A stretch of DNA of 21,677 bases from a virus: positions 1 through 21,677 of IMG/VR virus record IMGVR_UViG_3300009620_001004. One strand, written 5' to 3'. Below are positions 1 through 8,237 of the stretch, piece by piece. Made by a program: the position numbers and the translations under genes. The notes beneath the pieces were generated by a model. It was given only the letters and a program-made list of their open reading frames with translations, ran no database searches and was not told where the DNA came from. Within the stretch, counting starts at the first letter, position 1. Each line of letters opens with the position of its first letter.

Positions 1-2
1 CA

Positions 3-221
3 CTACCTTGTGCCATGTTGTTCTCCTGCTTGTTTGAGCTGTAGCTCTAAGTTTCGTATTCGCACCCTGTAGGGAGCGGTTGCCAGGAAGATGTTATCCC
101 TAGGGACAGCGGCTAGGTTCTCTAACCGCACATCCGCAGGTTGTCCATTCAGATTATGTACGACCCACCCTTTAGGTATGGGGCCGTGGGCCTCAGACCA
201 GATGGTCCGTCGCAGGTTCAC
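3..221 (-). CDS. HNH-like small protein downstream of capsid gene
   Basis: This 72-residue ORF resembles the core of small phage HNH homing-type endonucleases. It carries GPIPKGWVVHNLNG (about residues 13-26) followed by RLENLAAV (32-39), the usual spacing of the histidine-bearing hairpin and the Asn-Leu helix. The usual HH pair reads HN (H22, N23), and the final His expected after the NL helix appears as Asn (RDN), so catalytic competence is doubtful. A helical, charged tail follows. The start is GTG, overlapping the capsid stop by one base (TAGTG), so translation is probably coupled to the capsid gene. HNH genes often sit beside terminase and capsid genes in phages. It may be a free-standing nicking enzyme, a degraded homing endonuclease, or a DNA-binding remnant. 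Confidence 0.6.
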   Translation of the reverse strand: MNLRRTIWSEAHGPIPKGWVVHNLNGQPADVRLENLAAVPRDNIFLATAPYRVRIRNLELQLKQAGEQHGTR

Positions 222-1114
222 TAGGAAGTGGGAACCGAAGCGTCGGAGTAAACTTCAAACAGCCAGTTGCCTGCGGAACGCTCCCCGTAGGCGTATTCGT
301 CGTACAGGTAGACCACGCTGGCTCCAGCACCTATGTCTTCTCGGCGCGTCGAAGCGGTACGAGGGGAACGCCCTTGTACCAGAACGATTGCTTCTTGAGC
401 GAAGACGCCGCCCTTGGCATCATTGCCACTGTCGATGGTGATATTGCCGTCTTCAAAGACCTCGACCCCCGCAATCTTGCCACGGAAGCCTTCTTGGAAT
501 ACACGGGCAGTAAGCCCGTCTGTGACTTCACCGCCGTCGCCAGCGGTAGCCGTACCAATGCTGGCAGTCAGTTCGTCGTAAAGGTCTTTAATCTGGAAGC
601 CGTGGAGAACACACCGATACGGTGGGTTACCAGGCTCAGTGGCGTTGCTGCTGATGCGGTAAGCCGCCGCAGCTACGACACCGGCAGCCAGTGTAGTTCC
701 TGCACCAGAAAGTTCAGTGGTGGCACCGTCAAGGACGGTGATGCCGTCTTCATCCTTCTTGCGCTGGATGGCGTTCTGGGCCAAGCTGCCCAGTTGGGCA
801 TAAGCCTTTGCGTTGATACGAGCAGCTACCCGGTCGGTTATCAGGGTTTGAATACCAGTGACCGTTGGGGTAATGCTGATAGCCGTATCGGACATCTGTT
901 GGGGGTTATCCAAGATGGTAGTCTCGGTGATGGTCTGGGCATTAAGCTGGGCCATCGACATCTCACGCCAAGCTGTGCCAGTCCCTTCTTCAAGGGTTAC
1001 CTTGTCTACTAAGTTGGGCATGACGCCTTCATACTCGCGGACCTGCCTTGCGGAAGCCGCTACGGTATCAAGGCTGTCGGCTAGTGACTGTGTAATAGTG
1101 TCGCCAGCAGCCAT
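221..1114 (-). CDS. Major capsid protein, HK97-fold type
   Basis: This 297-residue protein is the likely shell subunit. Its length, its place directly after a scaffold-like gene, and its sequence style all fit HK97-fold major capsid proteins. The N-terminal part is Ala/Thr/Gln-rich, with a region around residues 75-110 (SITPTVTGIQTLITDRVAAR) typical of the start of the P-domain. Residues around 165-180 (YRCVLHGFQIKDLYDEL) match the helix and strand entering the A-domain, and GKIAGVEVFEDGNI near 210-223 is the common loop before the last beta strands. The ATG is preceded by GAGGT seven bases upstream. The gap to the scaffold stop is only a few bases, so the two are co-transcribed, probably from the promoter candidate near 1943-1971. 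No N-terminal signal or protease is visible, so any maturation cleavage is unknown. Confidence 0.85.
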   Translation of the reverse strand: MAAGDTITQSLADSLDTVAASARQVREYEGVMPNLVDKVTLEEGTGTAWREMSMAQLNAQTITETTILDNPQQMSDTAISITPTVTGIQTLITDRVAARINAKAYAQLGSLAQNAIQRKKDEDGITVLDGATTELSGAGTTLAAGVVAAAAYRISSNATEPGNPPYRCVLHGFQIKDLYDELTASIGTATAGDGGEVTDGLTARVFQEGFRGKIAGVEVFEDGNITIDSGNDAKGGVFAQEAIVLVQGRSPRTASTRREDIGAGASVVYLYDEYAYGERSAGNWLFEVYSDASVPTS

Positions 1115-1119
1115 ATCTA

Positions 1120-1902
1120 TTACCTCGCGTTGTTAATTCGGCGTGCCCGTTTGTGGTCTTCAGACGTAGGATTAGCCATGTTGCGATAGGTCTGGGTAAA
1201 CCAGGTCCAATCGTCCTGCGCCGCGCCACCACCCCGGGCTGGGCCGGTGTCCAAATCGTATATGCCAGCTTCTTCCAAGCGTTGGTTAGCCATCTTGCGC
1301 TCTTCATCCCTCACGGTATCGTTAGTCTGCTTAGCCTGCGTCCGTTCAGCTTGTCTGGTTACCTCATGGGCTTGGACCAACGTGCTATACAACCCCGCAA
1401 GGCTGTGCTTCTTATTGGCGTCCACCCACTTGGCACGTACTTCCTCCAACTCCGGGGCGTTGTACAGGTCTAGGATAGTATTACCATCCGAGTCCAGCGT
1501 TGCCTGTCGTAGTTGCTGGGTAAGCACGTCATATTGAGTCTGGTAGGCGCGACTACGCTGTGTATTCTGGGACTGCGCTTGTATCTGATTGAGTTGGTTT
1601 GGTAGGTTCTGGGTATCACCGGCTGCAAGTGCTTTGATTAGGGCTGCGTTCGATTGCTCCATGGCAATGATACGGTCGCCTATACCAGCTATTGCAGAAT
1701 CTTGGTCATCCCGTTTCCTACTTCTCCCCTGTTCAGTCTTGAGTTCTTGCTGCAACTGTGCCAGGGTAGCCGCCGTGGTTTCAGCCTGGGCTTTCCAATC
1801 GGGTTCGGGTTCGGGTTCGGCCTCATTCTCGACTGCTTCGGGCTGTGGGGTATCAGGTGCCTGAGTTGCCACATCCTGTTCAGCCTGTTGCTCCTCTGCC
1901 AT
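1120..1902 (-). CDS. Scaffold-like head assembly protein
   Basis: This 260-residue, highly charged protein lies directly before the capsid gene, the usual place of a scaffold. The N-terminus is acidic and Pro/Glu-rich, including an EPEPEP run at about 29-34. A long predicted coiled coil follows (about 38-125, Gln/Leu/Ala-rich), then a helical middle and a basic C-terminus ending RRINNAR, the kind of tail that contacts capsid subunits in known scaffolds. No enzymatic motif is visible, and no serine-protease signature suggests a fused prohead protease. The ATG has a clear GGAGG five bases upstream. The 73-base gap to the preceding giant gene is the largest in the operon and carries a promoter candidate. 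Scaffold function is inferred from position and composition. Confidence 0.7.
   Translation of the reverse strand: MAEEQQAEQDVATQAPDTPQPEAVENEAEPEPEPDWKAQAETTAATLAQLQQELKTEQGRSRKRDDQDSAIAGIGDRIIAMEQSNAALIKALAAGDTQNLPNQLNQIQAQSQNTQRSRAYQTQYDVLTQQLRQATLDSDGNTILDLYNAPELEEVRAKWVDANKKHSLAGLYSTLVQAHEVTRQAERTQAKQTNDTVRDEERKMANQRLEEAGIYDLDTGPARGGGAAQDDWTWFTQTYRNMANPTSEDHKRARRINNAR
1801..1820. repeat. Hexamer tandem repeat inside scaffold gene
   Basis: Three perfect copies of GGGTTC plus a partial fourth encode the Glu-Pro run in the N-terminal tail of the scaffold-like protein. It is a slippage-prone in-frame repeat. Confidence 0.8.
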
Positions 1903-1942
1903 GTATCCTCCGTGAGTCGCCGAGTAGGGTCGTCACATGACC

Positions 1943-1971
1943 ATGAAAGCACTGAATAACTTAAAAGTCAA
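1943..1971 (-). promoter_or_regulatory. Candidate promoter for scaffold and capsid genes
   Basis: On the minus strand TTGACT and TTTCAT are separated by exactly 17 bases, in the only sizeable gap of the structural operon (1903-1975). Transcription would start near 1936, about 34 bases before the scaffold ATG. A separate promoter here would give the extra expression a capsid gene needs. The match is imperfect (5/6 and 4/6 to consensus). Confidence 0.45.
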
Positions 1972-1975
1972 CTCA

Positions 1976-4900
1976 TTATGGTGTTTGCGAGAATGGATTA
2001 CCTGTTTTTACTGGCCCTTGCGCCTGTAACACACGGAATGGGTTTGCGTCCTGTTCTTGCTCAGGGCCTCCCCGGAATGGATTTAAGTCTTGTGTTTGTC
2101 CTGGCCCTCCCAAAGTGCTAGGCGAAGTCTGGCCCGTCGGCAAGACGGGGCGCAATCGCGGCACGTCCAGGTTGAGCATCAGTTCGTTGTATTCCTCTAA
2201 AAGGGCGATTCCCTGGGGCGTAATTGGGTCTGTCTCGTATCCCCATTTCACCTTTAGTACCTCAAGTGTACCACCTTTGTAGCCATGCTCTTTGGTGTTG
2301 TGGTCTTCTATCCATTGGTTCTCCCTAAGAGCCAACACGCGCAGCATGTTGCGGTAGCTTGGCAACTGCGACATTTGATTTTTGTACGTGTCGGAGGCAT
2401 TGGAATATTCCTCATACATCCGCTCGTACTCTGCCTGTATCGCAGGTGTATCAGAGAAATCAGTTATCCAGGTATCACGAAGGTCCCACAGTTCTCTAAG
2501 CGCGCGCTTGTCCCTGATTAGCTCGTCGCCTTTCTCGGTGTGCCATCTGCTAGTATTTATATCGACGTATTTTTTCTGTGTCTGAGTCCACGAAGCAGCC
2601 AATTCGTCCATCTCGCGCTCCACTTCAACCCAGTTCATGGAGCCGTCTCCGCGAGTGTTCCGTCCGTAGACTAAGTGATACTCCATCATGGCGCGCTTGT
2701 TCGGGTCTTTCTCGTCTTCTGGTTTCTGAACATCTTGGAACAAGTCGTAACGCTCATTTACTTCTTGCCGTTTAGTCCACTTTTGTAGTCGCAAAATATT
2801 AAAGCGTCGCCGATATTCACTGCCATCGACTACGTTATCGTTGGCGGCCTGTTCGGGGTTGTACAGTGCTTTATTGAGGAGCCTTTCTTTCACTATCATT
2901 GCTTTGTGGTCTTCCCACATCTCCCGGGAAGCCTCGCCGTAATCCCCTGGCCTGGAGGTAATTGCGGCCTCGTACAAGTCCGGGTGTTCGTCCTGCATCC
3001 ATTCCCGTTCAGCTGGCATGGCGTCTGCCCAGCTTGGACCATGGGCGCGGTCCCATATATCTCCAGAAAGAAGGTCAGGCAGGGCCTTCGCTAACCCTTC
3101 CTTCCATGATAGGTCACGCCTGGTAATGCTGACTGGATAGTCATCCTCCTTAGGCCGTACTTCTTCCCGCATGAGGGCCATATCATTAGTTGGGTCCTGG
3201 TGATAGTTCTGATACAGTAAGTCCAACTGTTGATATGGGTTTGCCCTGGTAATAAGTCCCATTATCTCAGCTGTGACTTCCCACCGGCCATCGCTAAGAC
3301 CCCTAAATATTTCGCTGGGGGCGATAGGTATGGCGACCTCGCCAGCCGCAGCTACGACACCCCGTGGCGTTGCCTCTATCCTCTCTCCCTCAAACGTGCG
3401 TGCGCCCGCCGGATTAGCCAATACGTCAGCCGTGATACCCATTGTTCTAAACGGCAGACCGGCGCGGCTCTGCAAGAACATCTTGGCTTCATTCATGGCC
3501 TTCCCTGCCTCGCCCTGTGCGAAGGCGTCGCCCATTCTGGCAACTGTTCTCATGTAGCTATAGAACGGGCCGAAGGTATTCATGTAGCCCTTGCCCACAG
3601 GGAATTGCAGCCAGTCCACTGCGTATGGGTCCGTGACATTAGGTGGCCTGCCAGTCTTGGCATAGTGGATAGCGGTGGTGATGCCCAGGCCAGCTGCCAT
3701 AAGCCGAGTTAGGGCCGCCCGTGCCCGCCAAGCTCCTTGGCTGGTTGTATCTAATGGATTCAGGGCCATCCCTACTAGGCCAAGATTGGCACGGAAGAAA
3801 CGGGCAGCGAACAGGGTTAATGCCTCTATGGTCTGCTGGTCTGACCTGATGCCAAGGATGGCGTAGTTCTCTGTGCCTAGTGTCCTGCGGATTGCTTTGC
3901 CTAAATCTACCAGGGCATCCCTAGATTCTTGATTGTTGATAAACGCTCCGAAAGGCGTATCCGCCGGGGCTACGATGCTCTTGCGGGCAACCTTATACAT
4001 CTCGGTCTGCGCTGCGACGATGTACCATTCAAAGGAACGGTTGAAACGGGTCAATACATCACCAAGGAATGGAATCTTAGTCGGGTATGACGCTAGTCCC
4101 GTCTGCTCAAATAGGAACTCCGTTGGCCGCATGATGGCGGCATTGTTCATCCCCTCATCCATTACCGTCCAGTTCTTCTCGTAGTATGCCCTCGGTTCAC
4201 GGACAAAAGCTGCCCATGACTCCATAGTTGCGCGTAGCCATACCTTTGGTCTGTAAAAGAAGATAGTGTTGCCCTGGATATAGCTGACGGCAAGGTCCAC
4301 ATTGGTCATCATGGAACGTGCCAGTTGTGTGGCTTCCCTCGTCCACCGTGCGCCGACGCCACCAAACAATCCCGGTGGACGACTGTTCTGTATTTCGGGG
4401 ATATGCACCAGATTAAGTATAGACTTGACCACATCCTCCGGTCCCGACTTGCCCAATATGAAGGCTTCTTTCAGTGCGGCCTTGCTGATACCTCTGACTA
4501 TCTGCCCGGTCATCAATGCCTTATGCAAGGCGGTGACGTAATCGGCCTCAGCCTTGCGGAGTGCAAGTAACACATTAGGGTCATAGCTGATAGCAGCGTC
4601 GGCGGCTTCCGTAGCTCTTATGTGAGCCTTATACGCCGTGCCAGCTTCTTTACGGATGGCATTTGTTTCCTTTAGTGACTCTAAAATCTCTGGATGCCCT
4701 GAAAGCAATCTTCGGAACTTGGCGGGTGCGAAGAGTTTCCGTCCAGTGGCGTTAGGCAGGCCGACATCTATATCGGTCAGGTTTAGAATCTCCTTCCGCG
4801 TGTGGGTATTGGCTATGGTTTCCACGCCCGCTTGCAACCTGGCTATCAGGCGTAAAGCTGGGTGGGTTTCGTAGACAAGTCCCAGCTTTTCAGCCTGGTT

Positions 4901-7900
4901 CATGTGCTCGATGCCACGCCTGTTGGTGTAACCCATCTGGGTTCCCTTGAATTGGGTGCGCACCAAATCATCTACTTCCCATTTGTTCTTTTTATACAGG
5001 ATGCGGTGCCAGTACGCCTCTTCAATCCCTACCACGTCCACGCCAGCATCTCGGGCAACAAGAAGCAATTGTTCTTGCATTTGCTGACCAGCATCAAGAA
5101 GTCGTTGCTGCTCAAAGGTCAGCGCGTACATCGGAGCATGTCCTTCCTTGACCCTATCAATGTCTTCTAAGATGTCATCAAGCGTCCCACTCAGTCGGTA
5201 GTTTTTCACCTTTGTCGCGAGGTTGCCCCCATCTGTGAACTGGACCTTAGTGGCCCGCCAAGTCCCACGGATAGTGCCTGCGGCTCGCTGTAAAAGGTTA
5301 AGGTCTTGCTCCCTAAATCCAAAGGCGTCCTGTGTCTGTTTCCACCAGGCCGTAACGATGGACTTTATACGGGCGAACTCAATATCTTTATGCAACTGAT
5401 TGCTATGCCCAAGCATGGCAATTCGGCTGTCCCGTTCCATGGCAACCCGGTTCCACAAACCAGCAAACTTCCTAAATGCCCCCGCTACCCTTGTGCCGGG
5501 CCTGCCCCGAAGCCACTTGCCCCTGCTTTCAGGGCCAAACAGTTTATTGTGACTGAGCCAAGTCTTCATAACGTAGAAAGGGTTTGCCGGGTCGGGAGTT
5601 TCGTCAGGGTTTATCATCCCTGCCCGCTCCTCGGGCGTGAGCATGCCTGCCGCTTGGGCCTCCTTGTATAAATCAGCCCCAGTCCTGGGCATGCCGTCGT
5701 CGCCCGGGACGCTAACCGCGTTGTTCTGAGTTGCGCCGTCGGTAGTGGTAGGCCCGATGTCTGGGTCTGCCCTGGTAGGGCCTGGAACACTATCACTGAT
5801 GCCGTCGGCAATATCGTCGGTTACTGTCGTATCGCCTATAGACAGGTAGGCCGCATCATCAAAATCAGCAGAGGTGATAACTCGATTTTTATGATATATA
5901 GGACGGCCCGCCATCTCAATATCGTGCAAATGTGGGTAGAAGGCAGCTAAATCACTGAGTATCTTCTTCATCGGTTCACCGCGTAGCATGCCAGGCCCAC
6001 CGCCACTGACGGTTGGGTAGAAGTGAACTATCTGCCCCATGCTGCCGCCTTTAGGCTTTAGCATCTCAATGACGGCCACAGTCTCGGGGCCTTCTATTGT
6101 ATCTTCTATGACCCCGAAGATGTCGTGGCCTTCAAAATACTCGGGCATGTGCGTTGGTGGCGATATGCGTTCAAGGCGAACAGCCCCTTCAATAACTCGG
6201 TCAGTAGGCAACTGACTGCCTAGCTCATCTAGGTTTTGTACTTCATGAGGAAAGTCGGCCAAGTAATGCGATAGCAAACGCCTTGACTCGGTGGCGGAAA
6301 GACTGCTTACTGGAAAAGCTGGCTCATCACGAATAATAAGCCCCGGCGGTATGTCTGGCTCGACAAACGCCTTCCATGATTCCTCGGCAGCAAGGCCAAT
6401 GCCCCTGCCTGTTTTAGCCCATTTATTAGTTAAAGTGGCAGCCGCATCACGTACCTGACCCCTTGTGGCACTGCGTTCCAGAATAATATAGTCAGCATCT
6501 TCTGGGCTTATCTGGCCAAGCTCGGTCAATAGTCGCCGGGTATCTCGGTTTAGAATAAGTGTCACACGCCGTCCACCAGTATATGCCATAGACACGACTA
6601 TGATTTGTTGCTGGTTACCAGGAAGCGCATCGACCTGGCGATAGTTTTGATGTCGCATTGACTCCACAATATCGACAGGTTCTATCGGAATATCCAGCTT
6701 ACTTAATTGGTCTTCCAGAAGTTGCTGTTCATTTCTTAATCTAGCTAATAAGGCTTTGCGTGCCCCTCCGGCCATACGCGGGCCTTTACGAGTTTCTACA
6801 TCTGTTATTCTCTGTTGCAGTGTAGCTAACTGGGATTCAAGGTCCTGTCTATAAAGCCGTAAAGGTCTAGGAACAACAGGCTCAGAAGGATAGAACGGGT
6901 CATAGGCTTCTAGGAACTCGTCAATGGTCGGGCGCACGACCGGGCCTCTGACATTCCCAGGCCCAGGTACTCCGGGTCTAGCCCACTGTTCCCATGTGGC
7001 ATCAACATACCCAACTTCAGGACGGCCCATGCGTCCTGGCGGGGCAAAAGTCAGCGGTCCAGTTCTCCCTGTGACAGATGGTATCTTTGGCTCGCGCATT
7101 AACCGAATGAAGTCGTCAATAGTGCCAGTAGCAAAACGTCCTGCGAATTGCCCTGTTTCTCTTCGTAGCAAGGTACGCAGCAAGTCCATAGCTAATTTGC
7201 TGCCTTGTCTTGCAGGTCCAACAAGTAAGAAGGGGTCAACGAGACTCACAGCAAACTGCTGCAACAACGGGCGTTCTCGGAACGCTTTTATGTACTCGCT
7301 TTCAACGTCCACAAACTTATCAGGATGAGTAAGAAGGTCAAATAAGGCCACGTCAAATTCACCCTTACGCAAATCAGACGAAAGGGTCTGCCACCCAGCT
7401 TCGGAGAAAGCGTCTAACGGCCTTGTTGCAGCTTCTATCCCCTTCATTAGGGCGGCCATAGCCCGCTCGGGGTCGATTAGGTCATCCTTGGTGCCGAACC
7501 GGGGCTTGGGTTCTACGCCAGGCATGAAGGGGGCGATGGGCAAATCGCCAGGACCAAACATTCCTTGGCCCAATCTAGCTATGGTCGCCTTGGACTTCTC
7601 TTGAGGCGACAACAAGCTCCATTCGAACTCGCGTTCACTTAACTGTGCTGCTGTCACATCCGCGCCCGGGGAAGGACGTAATCCGGCCCAAGGTTCAGGG
7701 CCAAACGGGCCTGCGTACTCTTCGTACATGCCCGGTGGGAAATCTTCTATCATTTCCCACGGCACACGGGCTGCTGACTCTCCGCCGCCTATGAATCCAG
7801 TTAAACCAGGCTGCCACAGCTGCCCTGCGGCTGCGCCTTCGGGAACAAAGGGACCCGCTATGTCACCTAATGGACCCTCCATATACTGACTGGTTAGTTC

Positions 7901-8086
7901 AGGAGGTAACTGTGCTGGGTCAAGGTCAAACTGTTCAAATTCTGGAATATCGCCAGCGGTAGGTTCCATGAGTTTATGGAAGGTGCGTGCCCGTTTCTGT
8001 GCCGGGGTTTCAACAGGCACTTCGTTGCGCCGTGCCCCTGGCCAGAAACGTTCTGCGCCTGTAGTTGGAAGTCTAGGACTTGTCAT
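1976..8086 (-). CDS. Giant virion-associated protein, 2036 residues
   Basis: A single uninterrupted frame of 2036 residues lies between the portal-side genes and the scaffold. Its size and location suggest an internal head or ejection protein of the type phages package with their DNA. Residues 1-230 are Pro/Gly-rich and low in predicted structure. Around 270-310 is a hydrophobic helix pair (SLVDPFLLVGPARQG). About 415-465 is a coiled coil. Residues 500-750 look alpha/beta and resemble no enzyme I can name. About 760-840 is an acidic, Pro/Thr-rich linker. From roughly 850 to 1650 the protein is long and helical with amphipathic segments, including LMAAGLGITTAIHYAKTGR near 1465, reminiscent of the large multi-domain proteins of environmental phages. 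The C-terminus carries an NPF repeat. I see no lysozyme, peptidase or MuF signature. The start has only a weak ribosome-binding site and overlaps the upstream small gene by 14 bases. Function is inferred from context. Confidence 0.75.
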   Translation of the reverse strand: MTSPRLPTTGAERFWPGARRNEVPVETPAQKRARTFHKLMEPTAGDIPEFEQFDLDPAQLPPELTSQYMEGPLGDIAGPFVPEGAAAGQLWQPGLTGFIGGGESAARVPWEMIEDFPPGMYEEYAGPFGPEPWAGLRPSPGADVTAAQLSEREFEWSLLSPQEKSKATIARLGQGMFGPGDLPIAPFMPGVEPKPRFGTKDDLIDPERAMAALMKGIEAATRPLDAFSEAGWQTLSSDLRKGEFDVALFDLLTHPDKFVDVESEYIKAFRERPLLQQFAVSLVDPFLLVGPARQGSKLAMDLLRTLLRRETGQFAGRFATGTIDDFIRLMREPKIPSVTGRTGPLTFAPPGRMGRPEVGYVDATWEQWARPGVPGPGNVRGPVVRPTIDEFLEAYDPFYPSEPVVPRPLRLYRQDLESQLATLQQRITDVETRKGPRMAGGARKALLARLRNEQQLLEDQLSKLDIPIEPVDIVESMRHQNYRQVDALPGNQQQIIVVSMAYTGGRRVTLILNRDTRRLLTELGQISPEDADYIILERSATRGQVRDAAATLTNKWAKTGRGIGLAAEESWKAFVEPDIPPGLIIRDEPAFPVSSLSATESRRLLSHYLADFPHEVQNLDELGSQLPTDRVIEGAVRLERISPPTHMPEYFEGHDIFGVIEDTIEGPETVAVIEMLKPKGGSMGQIVHFYPTVSGGGPGMLRGEPMKKILSDLAAFYPHLHDIEMAGRPIYHKNRVITSADFDDAAYLSIGDTTVTDDIADGISDSVPGPTRADPDIGPTTTDGATQNNAVSVPGDDGMPRTGADLYKEAQAAGMLTPEERAGMINPDETPDPANPFYVMKTWLSHNKLFGPESRGKWLRGRPGTRVAGAFRKFAGLWNRVAMERDSRIAMLGHSNQLHKDIEFARIKSIVTAWWKQTQDAFGFREQDLNLLQRAAGTIRGTWRATKVQFTDGGNLATKVKNYRLSGTLDDILEDIDRVKEGHAPMYALTFEQQRLLDAGQQMQEQLLLVARDAGVDVVGIEEAYWHRILYKKNKWEVDDLVRTQFKGTQMGYTNRRGIEHMNQAEKLGLVYETHPALRLIARLQAGVETIANTHTRKEILNLTDIDVGLPNATGRKLFAPAKFRRLLSGHPEILESLKETNAIRKEAGTAYKAHIRATEAADAAISYDPNVLLALRKAEADYVTALHKALMTGQIVRGISKAALKEAFILGKSGPEDVVKSILNLVHIPEIQNSRPPGLFGGVGARWTREATQLARSMMTNVDLAVSYIQGNTIFFYRPKVWLRATMESWAAFVREPRAYYEKNWTVMDEGMNNAAIMRPTEFLFEQTGLASYPTKIPFLGDVLTRFNRSFEWYIVAAQTEMYKVARKSIVAPADTPFGAFINNQESRDALVDLGKAIRRTLGTENYAILGIRSDQQTIEALTLFAARFFRANLGLVGMALNPLDTTSQGAWRARAALTRLMAAGLGITTAIHYAKTGRPPNVTDPYAVDWLQFPVGKGYMNTFGPFYSYMRTVARMGDAFAQGEAGKAMNEAKMFLQSRAGLPFRTMGITADVLANPAGARTFEGERIEATPRGVVAAAGEVAIPIAPSEIFRGLSDGRWEVTAEIMGLITRANPYQQLDLLYQNYHQDPTNDMALMREEVRPKEDDYPVSITRRDLSWKEGLAKALPDLLSGDIWDRAHGPSWADAMPAEREWMQDEHPDLYEAAITSRPGDYGEASREMWEDHKAMIVKERLLNKALYNPEQAANDNVVDGSEYRRRFNILRLQKWTKRQEVNERYDLFQDVQKPEDEKDPNKRAMMEYHLVYGRNTRGDGSMNWVEVEREMDELAASWTQTQKKYVDINTSRWHTEKGDELIRDKRALRELWDLRDTWITDFSDTPAIQAEYERMYEEYSNASDTYKNQMSQLPSYRNMLRVLALRENQWIEDHNTKEHGYKGGTLEVLKVKWGYETDPITPQGIALLEEYNELMLNLDVPRLRPVLPTGQTSPSTLGGPGQTQDLNPFRGGPEQEQDANPFRVLQAQGPVKTGNPFSQTP
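2033..2110 (-). repeat. NPF-containing 13-residue tandem repeat
   Basis: The C-terminus of the giant protein holds two adjacent 13-residue units, GGPGQTQDLNPFR and GGPEQEQDANPFR (residues 1993-2018), with a third NPF at about 2030. The unit is flexible and Gln/Gly-rich and may be a short binding peptide array or a tether. Confidence 0.75.
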
Positions 8087-8237
8087 TATTCACATCGTCC
8101 CGAAATAAACCACGTTCTTTGCTGTAGAAAGTTACCTGACTCACGTCGCAACGGCTACAGTCCCGCCTTCCCCATTCTTGTGGGTGCTTATGCCAGGAAT
8201 GACCGAGCCACCTGCACAGTGCTTTAAGTAGTGCCAT
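8073..8237 (-). CDS. Small Cys/His-rich putative zinc-binding protein
   Basis: This 54-residue ORF bridges the two giant genes, overlapping the end of the upstream one by 14 bases and the start of the downstream one by 14 bases. That is the packing expected for a real gene in this operon. It contains an early Cys (C8), GHSWHKH (H13, H16, H18) and CSRCD (C27, C30), which together could bind one zinc ion. I start it at the ATG at 8237 rather than farther upstream, because the longer reading would lie deep inside the previous gene and the GAGG just before this ATG can act as a ribosome-binding site. The role is unknown. Small zinc-knuckle proteins of this style are common in phages. Confidence 0.55.
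   Translation of the reverse strand: MALLKALCRWLGHSWHKHPQEWGRRDCSRCDVSQVTFYSKERGLFRDDVNNDKS

Noticed and set aside
374-1012. 212-residue plus-strand ORF opposite the capsid gene
   Set aside because: It is antisense to a well-supported capsid gene, has no ribosome-binding site, and its sequence has no recognisable domain.
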